Source: an archaeon (GTDB taxonomy: Archaea; Thermoproteota; Nitrososphaeria; Nitrososphaerales; UBA183). From it: a stretch of 61,737 nucleotides of DNA. Below, in pieces: positions 43,914-52,990 of the stretch (position 1 is its first letter; the number at the start of each line of letters is the position of its first letter). The stretch spans positions 1 to 61,737 of the forward strand of contig JAJYNM010000058.1 of assembly GCA_021786335.1 (NCBI GenBank), in the 5' to 3' direction. The notes under the pieces were generated by a model. It saw nothing but the letters and a program-made list of their open reading frames with translations, ran no database searches and was not told the DNA's origin. A program made the position numbers and the translations under genes.

Positions 43914-45017
43914 ATGGACGAAACGAGTGTAGCGATAGTTGGTTGCGGAGTCATAAGTGAAATCTACCTCAAGAACCTCACGGGGCGCCCGGGCATCAGA
44001 GTCAAGGCGTGCGCAGACCTCATCCCGGAGAGGGCAGCTGCCAGGGCGGCGCAGTTCAATGTCCCGAAGTCGTGCAGCGTGGACGAGGTGATGGACGACA
44101 ATTCGATTGACGTCGTCCTCAACCTTACCGTCCCGAAGGCGCACGGTCAGGTCACGCTCGCTGCCATAGAGAAGGGGAAGTCAGTCTACGGCGAGAAACC
44201 CTTGGCGGCCACCCGAGAAGAGGGGCAGGCTATCTTAAGAGCGGCGAAATCGAAAGGAGTCAGGGTCGGATGCGCCCCAGACACGGTCCTCGGAGGCGGG
44301 CTTCAGACGGCCAGAAAATTTGTCGACGACGGGCGCGCGGGGTTCCCCGTCGCGGCGACGGCGTTCATGGCGTCTCATGGTCCTGAGAGCTGGCACGGGG
44401 ACCCAAGGTGGTTCTACGAACGTGGCTCAGGTCCGCTCTTCGACATGGGTCCCTATTACCTCACAGCTCTAGTGAACGTGCTCGGGCCGGTCAGGAGGGT
44501 CACAAGCTCGGCCAGGAAGTCATTCCCGGAAAGGATAATCACAAGCAGGGAGAAGTACGGGACGAAGATTAACGTGGAAGTCCCCACTCACGTGGCCGCC
44601 GTTCTAGACTTCAGGTCGGGGGTGATTTGTAGTCTCATGACCACATTCGACGTGTGGGCAGCCAACCTCCCCTGGATAGAGCTCTACTGCTCGGAAGGGA
44701 CGGTGGAGTTCCCGGACCCAAACTCGTTCTCGGGGCCTGTCAGGTACAGGATGGCCCGGACAACCTGGTGGGAGAACCTCAGCGTTCCGTTCCGGAACAC
44801 GACCAACATGAGGGGGCTCGGCCTGGTCGACATGGTCGAGGCAAGGCGCCGCGGACGGGAGCATAGGGCTAGCCTTGAAGTAGCGTATCACGTCCTGGAT
44901 GTGATGCAGGCGATTCACGAATCCTCGGAGGCGGGGCGCCACGTCGAGATACAAAGCAGCTGTGAGAGGCCAGAACCCATGCCTGTAGGGGCGGCGGACT
45001 TCGTAGTGGACGCTTAA
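43914..45017 (+). CDS. Gfo/Idh/MocA family oxidoreductase
   Basis: 367 residues from ATG. VAIVGCGVISEIYLKNL (nucleotide binding), YGEKPLAATREEGQAIL (Lys), RVGCAPDTVLGGGLQTARK, and the C-domain PLFDMGPYYLTALVNVLGP, where the usual His is Tyr-Tyr, a pattern seen in a recognised subgroup. TTWWENLSVPFRNTTNMRG follows. The C-terminal helix AYHVLDVMQAIHESSEAGRH is typical. Substrate unknown. Downstream it converges on the ABC exporter gene. Confidence 0.9.
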   Translation: MDETSVAIVGCGVISEIYLKNLTGRPGIRVKACADLIPERAAARAAQFNVPKSCSVDEVMDDNSIDVVLNLTVPKAHGQVTLAAIEKGKSVYGEKPLAATREEGQAILRAAKSKGVRVGCAPDTVLGGGLQTARKFVDDGRAGFPVAATAFMASHGPESWHGDPRWFYERGSGPLFDMGPYYLTALVNVLGPVRRVTSSARKSFPERIITSREKYGTKINVEVPTHVAAVLDFRSGVICSLMTTFDVWAANLPWIELYCSEGTVEFPDPNSFSGPVRYRMARTTWWENLSVPFRNTTNMRGLGLVDMVEARRRGREHRASLEVAYHVLDVMQAIHESSEAGRHVEIQSSCERPEPMPVGAADFVVDA

Positions 45018-45127
45018 CTGGAACCCGGCCGGAAGTAAGGTCCCCCCGCATCAGCAACCTGACACAGACGAGGCATCGAGTGACGAATGCTAGAAGAAGG
45101 CGGGTCGCCTGGCTCTTCCTCGACGCC

Positions 45128-47707
45128 TCAGAGAGTCCTGTTTAGCATCTTGAGGCTCTTATGATTGACGTTCTTCGTGCTAATCTCGTACACGTTGTCG
45201 TTCACGTCGAAGAGCACAATCGACTTTTCCTGCACGATGACGTTCCTCCTCCCCCTGGTGTTCACCACCGCATCCCCTTCCTTCGTGGACACGTGCCATA
45301 CTAGTTCGTCACCCTTCACTTCTATCTTCTCGACGGAGTCGACCTCGAACTTCAACCTGTTGAACCTGAGAGCCTTCACCAGCGCGTCTTGCGACTCCGC
45401 GTCCAGGGACTCATAGTCTTCTATCACCGGGAGTGAGGGGGCCCTGTCCATCCCCTGGCTCAGGAGGACGAACCGAGGGTTCGAGATGGGGAAGGGGCTG
45501 ACAGGCATCACGTTCTCGAACCTCTGGCTCCCAGAGGTTACCGTGACTCGACTCTGCCTGTTCCCACTTACGACTTTCGGAGAAGACAGTACGTACACGC
45601 TTGACTGCTGGTGGTCTACGTCTCCGCCGTTCTTGATTGCAAGCGGTCCCAACTCGGCGTAGTCCTGGAACATCTTCCTGAACTCCCCCGGGGTGGCGAG
45701 GAGCTCCCCTGGGGCGCCGGATTGGACAACCACCCCTTCCTTCATCACCACCACGCTGTCAGCCGCCATCGCCTCGCGGGCGTTGTGCGTGACGAGAATG
45801 GTGGTCTTCCCTTCGGCGACTTTCATCATGGTCCGGAAGACTTCGTACTCGCTCAGGACATCCAGCTGCGAGGTCGCTTCGTCGAGGATCATCACGTCAG
45901 GGTCCTCCATTATGGCCCGGGCTAGGGAGATCCTCTGCCTCTGCCCCCCCGAGAGCTGGGAGCCCTTCTCCCCCAGGCTTGTGTCGTACGCCATCGGCAG
46001 GCGCATTATCTCGTAGTGTATGTCCGATTCGACGCACGCAGTAAGGACCTTGCCTGGACTGAAACGACGCGGATCTTGTTCCATCGAGCCGTAGCTGACG
46101 TTGTACGCCACAGACGCGTCGAAGAGGAACACATCCTGAGGAACATAGGACACCTTCTCTCTCAGGTAGGCGAGGTCCACGTCGGCGATTGGCGTCCCTC
46201 CGATTGCGATTTCTCCTCTGTCCACCTTGTAGAATCTCAACAGGAGTTTCGCGATGGAGGTCTTCCCCGAGCCGCTCCTCCCCACGACAGCGACCTTGGT
46301 CTTCCCACGTATATTCAGGTTGAGCGCCTTGACGACCGGGTTGTACGGCTCGTAACCGAACCACACATCTTTGAAGACGAGGTCCCCGCTCAGGGACGGC
46401 CTGAGCCTCTTAGACTTGGAGTTGTCCTCCATTTCCCCTTCCATCACCTCGCGGAGCCTGTCACCAGAGGTGACAGCCTGCTGTATGAACGGCACGATGT
46501 TGCTCAGGTTGTTTATCGGGGCATAGAACTGGGCCATATAGGCAACGAAACCCACCAGAATCGCGTAGTTGACGCCATTGAAGAACACTTGGTTTCCGCC
46601 GAACCACCAGATCCCCACGGTCGCCACCGCGGTCACGAAACCGAGAAGGGGCCAATAACTCAGGTTCATCTTCGTCGCGTCTATCTGCGACTGGTAGAGG
46701 TTGTCGAGGGCGCTCGAGAGCTTCTTTGCCTCGAAGTCCTCCTTGGCGAAGGACTTCACCACGAAGAATCCTGGGATGGTGTCTGTGACCATTGCGGTCG
46801 CGTCTGCGCTCCTCCTCCAGTTCCTGTGGTAGGTCAGATGAGACCTCGACCTGTAACTGATGAGCGCGTAGACTATGAACGGAACTGGGATGAGCACGAA
46901 TAGGGCGAGGTGGGGGTCAAGGAAGAAGAGGATGACACCTATGCCGATGAGGGTGAGGCCGTTCACCAGGAGTGTAGGGGTACCCCATACCATGAGCCAC
47001 TGGGCGTTCCCCACGTCCGTGGTGAGCCGCGAGAGAATCCTTCCGGTCGTCATCCTTTCGACGAAGGTAGAGCTAAGGCGGGTCACGCGTTCGTATACGC
47101 GTAGCCTGAGGTCGTTGACGACGCGCTGTCCGAGGATGTTGAGGAAGTACCCCTGCCCGACTGTCGCCAGAGCGATGAGGGCGTAGGTGCCGAGGAGGAC
47201 AAGGGTGAGGGTTTCGAAGAAGCCGAAATCGGTCGCCCCCGTCTTGAAGGAGTCGATCAGCAGGACAAGAAGGTACGGAGGGACGAGATTCAGGGCCGTG
47301 AGGATGACAGAGAATAAGACGCCTATTATCAGCCTCCTCTTGTACGGTGTGAGGAAGGTGAAGAGCCACTTCAACGTGCTTGACCGGCTCCACTTCCTCC
47401 CTTCCTCTCTGTAAGGCTCTATGATGCCTTCTCCCAGCAAGTGGTTGTTCAGAGCTACGGCGAACGACCTGAACTCGTTGGCCTTCCTCTTTGTGAAATA
47501 GGCGACCTCGAGGGGTCCTTCACCTTTCGTCTCGAGCACGAGCCTCGCAATCCCTGTCCCCTCTTCTACGTACGCCTTGGTCACTTCGGCAAGATTGACA
47601 GAGAGGGTCCTCTTCCCGCCCGATTCCACGAGGAGGATATCCCTGTCGACGAAGACTACTTCAGGCCTCAGCCTTAGACTACTGTCCAGGTCCGTTTCCA
47701 GTCGCAA
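45128..47707 (-). CDS. ABC exporter with N-terminal PH-like region and C-terminal DUF1854 domain
   Basis: 859 residues from TTG. Residues 1-90 form a small beta-rich, PH-like domain (DRDILLVESGGKRTLSV). About 110-420 is a six-helix type I exporter membrane domain, starting TFLTPYKRRLIIGVLFSVIL. About 455-700 is the ATPase: Walker A VVGRSGSGKTSIAK, SYVPQDVFLFD, signature LSGGQRQRISLARA, Walker B DVMILDEATSQLD, switch VTHNAREA. The last 130 residues (MPVSPFPISNPRFVLLSQGM, LDAESQDALVKALRFNRL, WHVSTKEGDAVVNTRGRRN) match DUF1854, known as a partner of cyanophycin-associated ABC exporters in bacteria. It would act as a homodimer in the membrane; cargo unknown. A TATA-like box lies 48 nt upstream. 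Confidence 0.88.
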   Translation of the reverse strand: MRLETDLDSSLRLRPEVVFVDRDILLVESGGKRTLSVNLAEVTKAYVEEGTGIARLVLETKGEGPLEVAYFTKRKANEFRSFAVALNNHLLGEGIIEPYREEGRKWSRSSTLKWLFTFLTPYKRRLIIGVLFSVILTALNLVPPYLLVLLIDSFKTGATDFGFFETLTLVLLGTYALIALATVGQGYFLNILGQRVVNDLRLRVYERVTRLSSTFVERMTTGRILSRLTTDVGNAQWLMVWGTPTLLVNGLTLIGIGVILFFLDPHLALFVLIPVPFIVYALISYRSRSHLTYHRNWRRSADATAMVTDTIPGFFVVKSFAKEDFEAKKLSSALDNLYQSQIDATKMNLSYWPLLGFVTAVATVGIWWFGGNQVFFNGVNYAILVGFVAYMAQFYAPINNLSNIVPFIQQAVTSGDRLREVMEGEMEDNSKSKRLRPSLSGDLVFKDVWFGYEPYNPVVKALNLNIRGKTKVAVVGRSGSGKTSIAKLLLRFYKVDRGEIAIGGTPIADVDLAYLREKVSYVPQDVFLFDASVAYNVSYGSMEQDPRRFSPGKVLTACVESDIHYEIMRLPMAYDTSLGEKGSQLSGGQRQRISLARAIMEDPDVMILDEATSQLDVLSEYEVFRTMMKVAEGKTTILVTHNAREAMAADSVVVMKEGVVVQSGAPGELLATPGEFRKMFQDYAELGPLAIKNGGDVDHQQSSVYVLSSPKVVSGNRQSRVTVTSGSQRFENVMPVSPFPISNPRFVLLSQGMDRAPSLPVIEDYESLDAESQDALVKALRFNRLKFEVDSVEKIEVKGDELVWHVSTKEGDAVVNTRGRRNVIVQEKSIVLFDVNDNVYEISTKNVNHKSLKMLNRTL

Positions 47708-47750
47708 GTTTGCTTGTCGGCACCACTTCCACGCCCGGGTTCTGGGTCAG

Positions 47751-47760
47751 GATATAAGGC
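47751..47760 (-). promoter_or_regulatory. TATA-like box of the ABC exporter
   Basis: The minus strand reads gccttatatc, 48 nt before the TTG; leader of about 20 nt. Confidence 0.5.
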
Positions 47761-47999
47761 TTGTCCTTGGTGGTTTCACAAATCAGAACGTGAACCGAGC
47801 CCGAACTGGACAGAATGGCGAGAATCCAACCATTCAACGAGAAAGTGCTGGGGAAGCCCCCCCTTTTTGATTTCCGAGGAGGATAGCCGCCAGCCGGGCC
47901 TGTAACCAAGTGAGGAGTCCAGCTCTTCAGTCGAGTCCAATCCGGATAGCCTACCTGCCGGAATCGATTCGCCTGATGGCCACCGGCAGGACAGGATTT

Positions 48000-48007
48000 G
48001 TTTATCT
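48000..48007 (+). promoter_or_regulatory. TATA-like box
   Basis: gtttatct about 28 nt before the ATG at 48032; leaderless. Confidence 0.5.
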
Positions 48008-48031
48008 TGCGCTCTTACGCCGCCTCGCGCC

Positions 48032-48796
48032 ATGGCTTCTAAAGTCGCCCTTCAACTGTACACCGTACGCGATCTGCTCAAGACACCGGAGCAGGCCGAG
48101 GAGACGTTGCGGAAGGTCCGCCAGATTGGGTACAATGCTGTGGAGCACTCGGGAGTGGCGTCGCTGGCGCCGCAGCGCCTCCGCGACCTCCTCCACGAGC
48201 TCGGGCTAGAAACTGTTTCCGTACACGTGTCCTACGACGAACTCACGCCTGGGACAGGGAAGGCCGAAGAGAGGTGCGCCATGTACGGGTGCAAAGAAGT
48301 AAGCCTCTCCAGCATGCCTCACGAACGCTTCAGGAGCTACCCGGAGCTCCGGAAGGAAGCTGCGAGGTTGACGGAGATTGGAAAGAAGCTCGCTTCAAAA
48401 GGGCTCAGGTTCTCGTATCACAGCCACTGGTTCGAGTACGAAAGACTCTCCGAAGGGGTGGGCCTCGAGATCCTATACAGAGAGACTGATCCAAAGTTCG
48501 TCAAGTCCCAACTCGACATCTGCTGGGCGCAGTACGCCGGAGCGGACCCCGCCAGATGGATCAGGAATCTGAAGGGGCGGGTTCCTACGGTCCACGCCAA
48601 GGACCTCGGCGTCAAGGATGGTAAGCAGATGACGCTCGAGGTGGGTGAAGGTAACATCAACTGGCCCAACGTCCTGGACGCGTGCAAAGAAGCGGGGGTG
48701 GAGTGGTACATCGTGGAGCAGGACAGCTGCTGGCGGTCGCCTCTCGATAGCGTGGCTGTCAGTCTGGCGAACCTGAACAAGATGGGGATACAGTAA
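48032..48796 (+). CDS. Xylose-isomerase-like TIM-barrel protein
   Basis: 254 residues from ATG. VALQLYTVRDLLKTPEQAEE is the start typical of a subgroup often annotated as sugar phosphate isomerase/epimerase or hydroxypyruvate isomerase-like. Metal strands: LRFSYHSHWFEYE, VKSQLDICWAQYAGADPARW (Asp, with Trp-Ala in place of the usual His), VPTVHAKDLG (His) and WYIVEQDSCWRSPLDS (Glu). VGEGNINWPNVLDACKEAGV binds the substrate phosphate or hydroxyl end. It stands alone with its own promoter. This subgroup frequently accompanies Gfo/Idh/MocA enzymes in glycan-degradation loci of bacteria. Confidence 0.88.
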   Translation: MASKVALQLYTVRDLLKTPEQAEETLRKVRQIGYNAVEHSGVASLAPQRLRDLLHELGLETVSVHVSYDELTPGTGKAEERCAMYGCKEVSLSSMPHERFRSYPELRKEAARLTEIGKKLASKGLRFSYHSHWFEYERLSEGVGLEILYRETDPKFVKSQLDICWAQYAGADPARWIRNLKGRVPTVHAKDLGVKDGKQMTLEVGEGNINWPNVLDACKEAGVEWYIVEQDSCWRSPLDSVAVSLANLNKMGIQ

Positions 48797-49314
48797 GGCA
48801 GACACAGCGCTTTTCCTTACCACGGACAGACACATAGGCACCGAACGGGGTCGGAGGGAGACTCCCGCGAGGGGCTCTTCCCCCGGCGTCCCACCACCTG
48901 CTCTCGATAACGGTTTCCGCTCCCCTACCTCGTCAACGACCGGAGGCCCTTAGCCCGCGGGCGTGCGCTTTGGGGACAACTCTGCTAGATCATCCCGTCC
49001 GGGCCGGTGCCCCCCGACGGGGAGCGCTCCACGCTTCGCAACATTCTCTGCCTGGGAGCGTCCCAGGGGCCGGTCTTCAGCTATCGCCGGCGGAGGAGAG
49101 CGGACGCTCCCGACCGGTCAGACCGGAGGGAACTCTATGGTCCTGCCACATTTTCAGATGCGCTGATACAAGCCCGGGTGGCAGGCTCCCCGACCCCGAA
49201 GGAACCTCCACCCTCCCTGAGCAAGACCGGAGCGCCAGCTCTGGGAGCGGTTCGTCCCGCCGGAAGGACGGCCACCTCCTGGTCAATCGAGCGGGCCGAC
49301 TCGGAGGTACCTCT
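48797..49314. other. Intergenic, no gene recognised
   Basis: About 520 bases between convergent genes; no supported feature. Confidence 0.3.
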
Positions 49315-51444
49315 TCAGTTTCCTTTAAGACGATACACGACGCTGTCGTTGTCTCCCCCTAGGTTGATATCGACTCCATGACGCATCAGGTAACCCCCGC
49401 CCAGACTCACTTTGCCCGGTTCGATTCCGTAGCGCAAGGAATGGCGAAGCCCTTCCAGCCTAACCGTCGTCTTGGCCGAGGCCTTGCTCAGCACGTGGGA
49501 AAAGGCGAAAAGGACCGCTTCCGTGGAGTCCCGACTCACGAACTCCCTGACGCAAATGCCATCCAGCGAAGGGGGAGCCAGTCTGTACAGGTCGCCATTC
49601 TGGACCACTTTCCTGATTGATTTGTAGAACTGCACCTTCCTCTTGGCGAGCTCGAACTCCTCCTTGTTCCACCCCCGAATGTCGAGGCTCATTGAGAGAG
49701 TACCCATCATGGCAAAATCGAACCTGTAGCCCAGGGAGACCTCCCTCCCTGTCAGGCCGTTCGTGGACCCGCCAACGCAGAGGAGCATCGTCTTGGGGGC
49801 GTACGCCATCGTGAACCCCTCGTGGGTGAAGAGCACCTCAGTCGGATCGGTGTTGTCGCTCCCGGCGAAGTGGTCGAACCTCTGGAGCGCGCCCAAGTCT
49901 ATCCTCCCCCCGCCCCCCGAGCATCCCTCGAACAGGACCCCCGGGTGCCTGGACCTCAGGCGGTCTAGGATTTCGTAAAGCGCGTCGACATGCCTTACCC
50001 ATACCTCCTGCTCTCTTCCACGGGGGGCCCTCTGCCAACCCGGCTCCGAGAAGTACCGGTTCATGTCCCACTTCACGTATTCTATGTTGTTGTCTCCGAT
50101 GAGTTCGTCCATTGATTTCAGCACGTAGTCCGCGACCTCTGCGTCGCACAGATTCAGGACCAGCTGGCTTCTCATCTCAGTCCTCTTCCTGTTCGGGAAG
50201 TGATAGACCCAGTCGGGGTGGGCCTGGTAAAGCTGGCTCTTGGGGTTGACCATCTCCGGCTCCACCCAGATACCAAACTTCATCCCCATGCTGTTGACAG
50301 ACTTCACCAGGGGGGTGAGCCCATGCGGAAACTTCTCCGGGTCTGGAACCCAGTCTCCCAAACCTCCTGTGCTGTCCTTCCTACCCTTGAACCAACCGTC
50401 GTCCACCACGAAACATTCGGCCCCGAGCCTGGATGACAGCCTTGCGAGCTGCAGGGCTCTCCTTTCGTCCACATCGAAGACCGTGGCCTCCCATGTGTTG
50501 AATATCACGGGTCTGACTGAACTTGCAAACCTCCGAGGCAACAGATTCCCGACTTCGAACCTATGCAGCTTTCTGCTGGCCTCTCCGAAGCCTCGGGAGG
50601 AGTAACCCGCAATGAAAGGAGGGGTCCTGAAGCATTCACCTGGTCGAAGTAGATACGAGAAGTCGAAGTCGTTGACTCCCCCGACCAGCCTCAGCTGCTG
50701 ATACGTGTCCTGTTCGGCTACAATTTTCCAGCTCCCACTCCAAGCCAGACAGCCGAACCACACGCCTCCCTTCGCCTCATCCGCGTCCCCCCTGTCCACG
50801 AAGAAGACCGGATTCGCCTGGTGGCTTGTTGTCCCTTTCCTGCTTTCTATGACCTTCTTTCCAGGCGTGAGGATGTCCCGTTCCAACCGCATCTCCCTCC
50901 CCCACGCCCCGGCTAGGTGTGTCAGCCTCCAGTCTCTCCCCGACGGCAGATACCATGCAGCCGACAGCACGCTCTCGATACGCATTGGATGCCTGCCCAC
51001 GTTGAGCACCTCCGCGTGTTTTGCCAGCAGGTCGTATCCGTCGTACAACTTGTAGTGGAGCCTCACCTTAAGGCCGTAAGCCTCGTCGCCAAGCTCTGCC
51101 ACAACGTCAGATCTTGACTTCCCACAGGAAACTTCTAGGAACGCGAGGTCGCAGTCCCTTACCCTGTCGTTGTATCTCACCTTGAGGCATGCTTCCCGGT
51201 AATGTGGTCCCCCCCAGGCAGGGTACTCTTCCCTCAGCATCTTGCTCTGGAGCTCGAAGGGGTATCGCATCCCGGCCGGCCTGGCGAAGTCTGTCTCGTC
51301 GTCGATTCGAGAACCCCAGTAGATGTTAGCCAGTTGGCCGCTGTCGGAGAGGCCCATGACATACGACATGCCTTCGGAGTTGAGAGACCAGACTCTCCCC
51401 TTTCGCTCGGCATATGGCCGCGGACTCAGCCGTCGGGTGGGCAT
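49315..51444 (-). CDS. GH36 family alpha-galactosidase, intracellular
   Basis: 709 residues from ATG, TATA-like box about 29 nt upstream. N-terminal beta-supersandwich (1-330), catalytic barrel from about 340, small C-terminal beta domain. FVVDDGWFKGRKDST, GIWVEPEMVNPKSQLYQAHP, EYVKWDMNRYFSEPG (nucleophile Asp), LFEGCSGGGGRIDLG and HFAGSDNTDP (acid/base Asp) are all classical GH36 signatures. It removes terminal alpha-galactosyl residues (raffinose-type or galactomannan side chains) or related alpha-GalNAc. No signal peptide, so it acts on imported oligosaccharides. Confidence 0.95.
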   Translation of the reverse strand: MPTRRLSPRPYAERKGRVWSLNSEGMSYVMGLSDSGQLANIYWGSRIDDETDFARPAGMRYPFELQSKMLREEYPAWGGPHYREACLKVRYNDRVRDCDLAFLEVSCGKSRSDVVAELGDEAYGLKVRLHYKLYDGYDLLAKHAEVLNVGRHPMRIESVLSAAWYLPSGRDWRLTHLAGAWGREMRLERDILTPGKKVIESRKGTTSHQANPVFFVDRGDADEAKGGVWFGCLAWSGSWKIVAEQDTYQQLRLVGGVNDFDFSYLLRPGECFRTPPFIAGYSSRGFGEASRKLHRFEVGNLLPRRFASSVRPVIFNTWEATVFDVDERRALQLARLSSRLGAECFVVDDGWFKGRKDSTGGLGDWVPDPEKFPHGLTPLVKSVNSMGMKFGIWVEPEMVNPKSQLYQAHPDWVYHFPNRKRTEMRSQLVLNLCDAEVADYVLKSMDELIGDNNIEYVKWDMNRYFSEPGWQRAPRGREQEVWVRHVDALYEILDRLRSRHPGVLFEGCSGGGGRIDLGALQRFDHFAGSDNTDPTEVLFTHEGFTMAYAPKTMLLCVGGSTNGLTGREVSLGYRFDFAMMGTLSMSLDIRGWNKEEFELAKRKVQFYKSIRKVVQNGDLYRLAPPSLDGICVREFVSRDSTEAVLFAFSHVLSKASAKTTVRLEGLRHSLRYGIEPGKVSLGGGYLMRHGVDINLGGDNDSVVYRLKGN

Positions 51445-51468
51445 CTCGCGCCCACCGCTGAGTCACCA

Positions 51469-51478
51469 GTTATAAGAG
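51469..51478 (-). promoter_or_regulatory. TATA-like box of the GH36 gene
   Basis: The minus strand reads ctcttataac about 29 nt before the ATG at 51444; leaderless. Confidence 0.55.
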
Positions 51479-51830
51479 GATGGCAACGGTCTGCGCATGA
51501 GACCATGGGCCGCGCCTTATGGCGACCGGGGCGAATAGGACGCCGGCTGCGCGTAAGGCTCTCAGGGTGGCGTGTTGAGACGGGACACATGTGAAATCAC
51601 GCCGTTCGAGAGCGATGAGATAATGAAAGACGGCCAGTCGCCACCAAGACTTCGGCAGAGTCTGTTTCCGGATTATCTCTCGACTCGCCCCCGATGCCGT
51701 CCCCCTCCCGGCTCGACCTTCATCTGGCCTTTCCACAGGCGATTGCTTTCAGCTAGGCGGAGGACAGGAAGGGCTTCCTTTCATTCCGATGGAGTGGGGC
51801 GTACAAACGGAGGGCCTTGTCCTCAGGCGT
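51479..51830. other. Divergent intergenic region, no gene recognised
   Basis: About 350 bases between the GH36 and FG-GAP promoters. The plus frame is open through it but lacks protein character. Confidence 0.3.
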
Positions 51831-51838
51831 GTTTATCT
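51831..51838 (+). promoter_or_regulatory. TATA-like box of the FG-GAP operon
   Basis: gtttatct about 23-25 nt before the in-frame ATG at 51857; this sets the start. Confidence 0.5.
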
Positions 51839-51856
51839 TCGAAGGAATGCCGGCCT

Positions 51857-52990
51857 ATGGGGTTGGGGGGCAAGCATTTCGGGAGGACGGAGTGGATGAA
51901 AAAGAAAATCGATGCCGGGGCGTATGAGTCTTCGTCAGTCTTCGACGTGGACGGGGACGGGCGCCTGGACGTAGTCTGCGGGGCCTACTGGTACGAGAAC
52001 CCACGATGGCAGAAGCACAAGGTCTGCGATGTCAGGGCCTTCGGGGAGTACTATGACGACCTTTGCAACATACCGATGGACGTGGACGGGGACGGATACA
52101 CCGATTTCGTCACAGGAGGGTGGTGGGGTAAGGAGTTAGTTTGGCGCTGTAACCCCGGGGGAGCAGAGAAGGAGTGGGAGACCCACTCCATAGACGGTTG
52201 TGGATCCATCGAGACGGCGAGGGCCTGGGACGTTGATGGGGACGGGGGACTCGAGGTAGTCCCGAACACTCCTGATGGCGCGCTCCGCGTGTACAAGCTC
52301 ACGAGGGACGGAAATGGGAGGGGTAAAGGGACATTCAGCCGCCATCTTCTATGGGACGGCCCCTCAGGACATGGGTTGGGGTTCGGAGACATCGACGGAG
52401 ACGGGAGAGGAGAATTCGTCCTCGGGAACGGATGGCTCGAACCTCCGAAGGGACCTCTGGAAGGCAGGTGGGCCTTCACCCCGTTCGGGTTCGATATGGG
52501 GAGGGCCAGCGTCCCGATCGTGGTGTCCGACATTGACGGGGACGACGCTGCCGAGATGGTAGTTGGGCAGGCGCACGGTTACGGGCTCGACTATTACAAG
52601 AAGAAATCGGGTTCCTCCGGCCCCTGGGTGAAGCACTCCATTGACCCCTACCACTCCCAGTATCATGAACTGGCCCTCGCAGATGTGGACGGGGACGGCG
52701 CGGCGGAGATCCTGACGGGAAACAGGTACAGGGCGCACTGCGGAAACGATCCAGGTGAGACGGAGGTCGTGGGGCTATATTCATTCAAGTGGAACGGCGA
52801 GTCATTCACCAAGCAAGTGATCGACCACGGGACGGTCCCTTCGGCGTCAGGGACAGGCATCCAGATGTCTGTGTCTGACCTGGACGGGGACGGGCGCCTG
52901 GACATTGTGGCACCGGGAAAGGAAGGTCTCTACATGTTTCAGAACCTTGGAACGGAAGGCACGGGTCGGACGAAGAGCAGGGGAGGGTGA
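51857..52990 (+). CDS. FG-GAP/VCBS-type beta-propeller with repeated calcium loops
   Basis: 377 residues from the ATG placed by its TATA-like box. Seven D-x-D-G-D-(G/D)-x-x-(D/E) calcium loops occur at fairly regular spacing: DVDGDGRLD, DVDGDGYTD, DVDGDGGLE, DIDGDGRGE, DIDGDDAAE, DVDGDGAAE and DLDGDGRLD, each followed by a short hydrophobic strand, as in seven-bladed FG-GAP propellers. Such proteins are normally exported, but here there is no signal peptide (MGLGGKHFGRTEWMKKKIDA). Its stop overlaps the start of the next oxidoreductase gene (GTGA). It might be a lactonase or lyase propeller, or a binding partner of that enzyme. Confidence 0.85.
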   Translation: MGLGGKHFGRTEWMKKKIDAGAYESSSVFDVDGDGRLDVVCGAYWYENPRWQKHKVCDVRAFGEYYDDLCNIPMDVDGDGYTDFVTGGWWGKELVWRCNPGGAEKEWETHSIDGCGSIETARAWDVDGDGGLEVVPNTPDGALRVYKLTRDGNGRGKGTFSRHLLWDGPSGHGLGFGDIDGDGRGEFVLGNGWLEPPKGPLEGRWAFTPFGFDMGRASVPIVVSDIDGDDAAEMVVGQAHGYGLDYYKKKSGSSGPWVKHSIDPYHSQYHELALADVDGDGAAEILTGNRYRAHCGNDPGETEVVGLYSFKWNGESFTKQVIDHGTVPSASGTGIQMSVSDLDGDGRLDIVAPGKEGLYMFQNLGTEGTGRTKSRGG

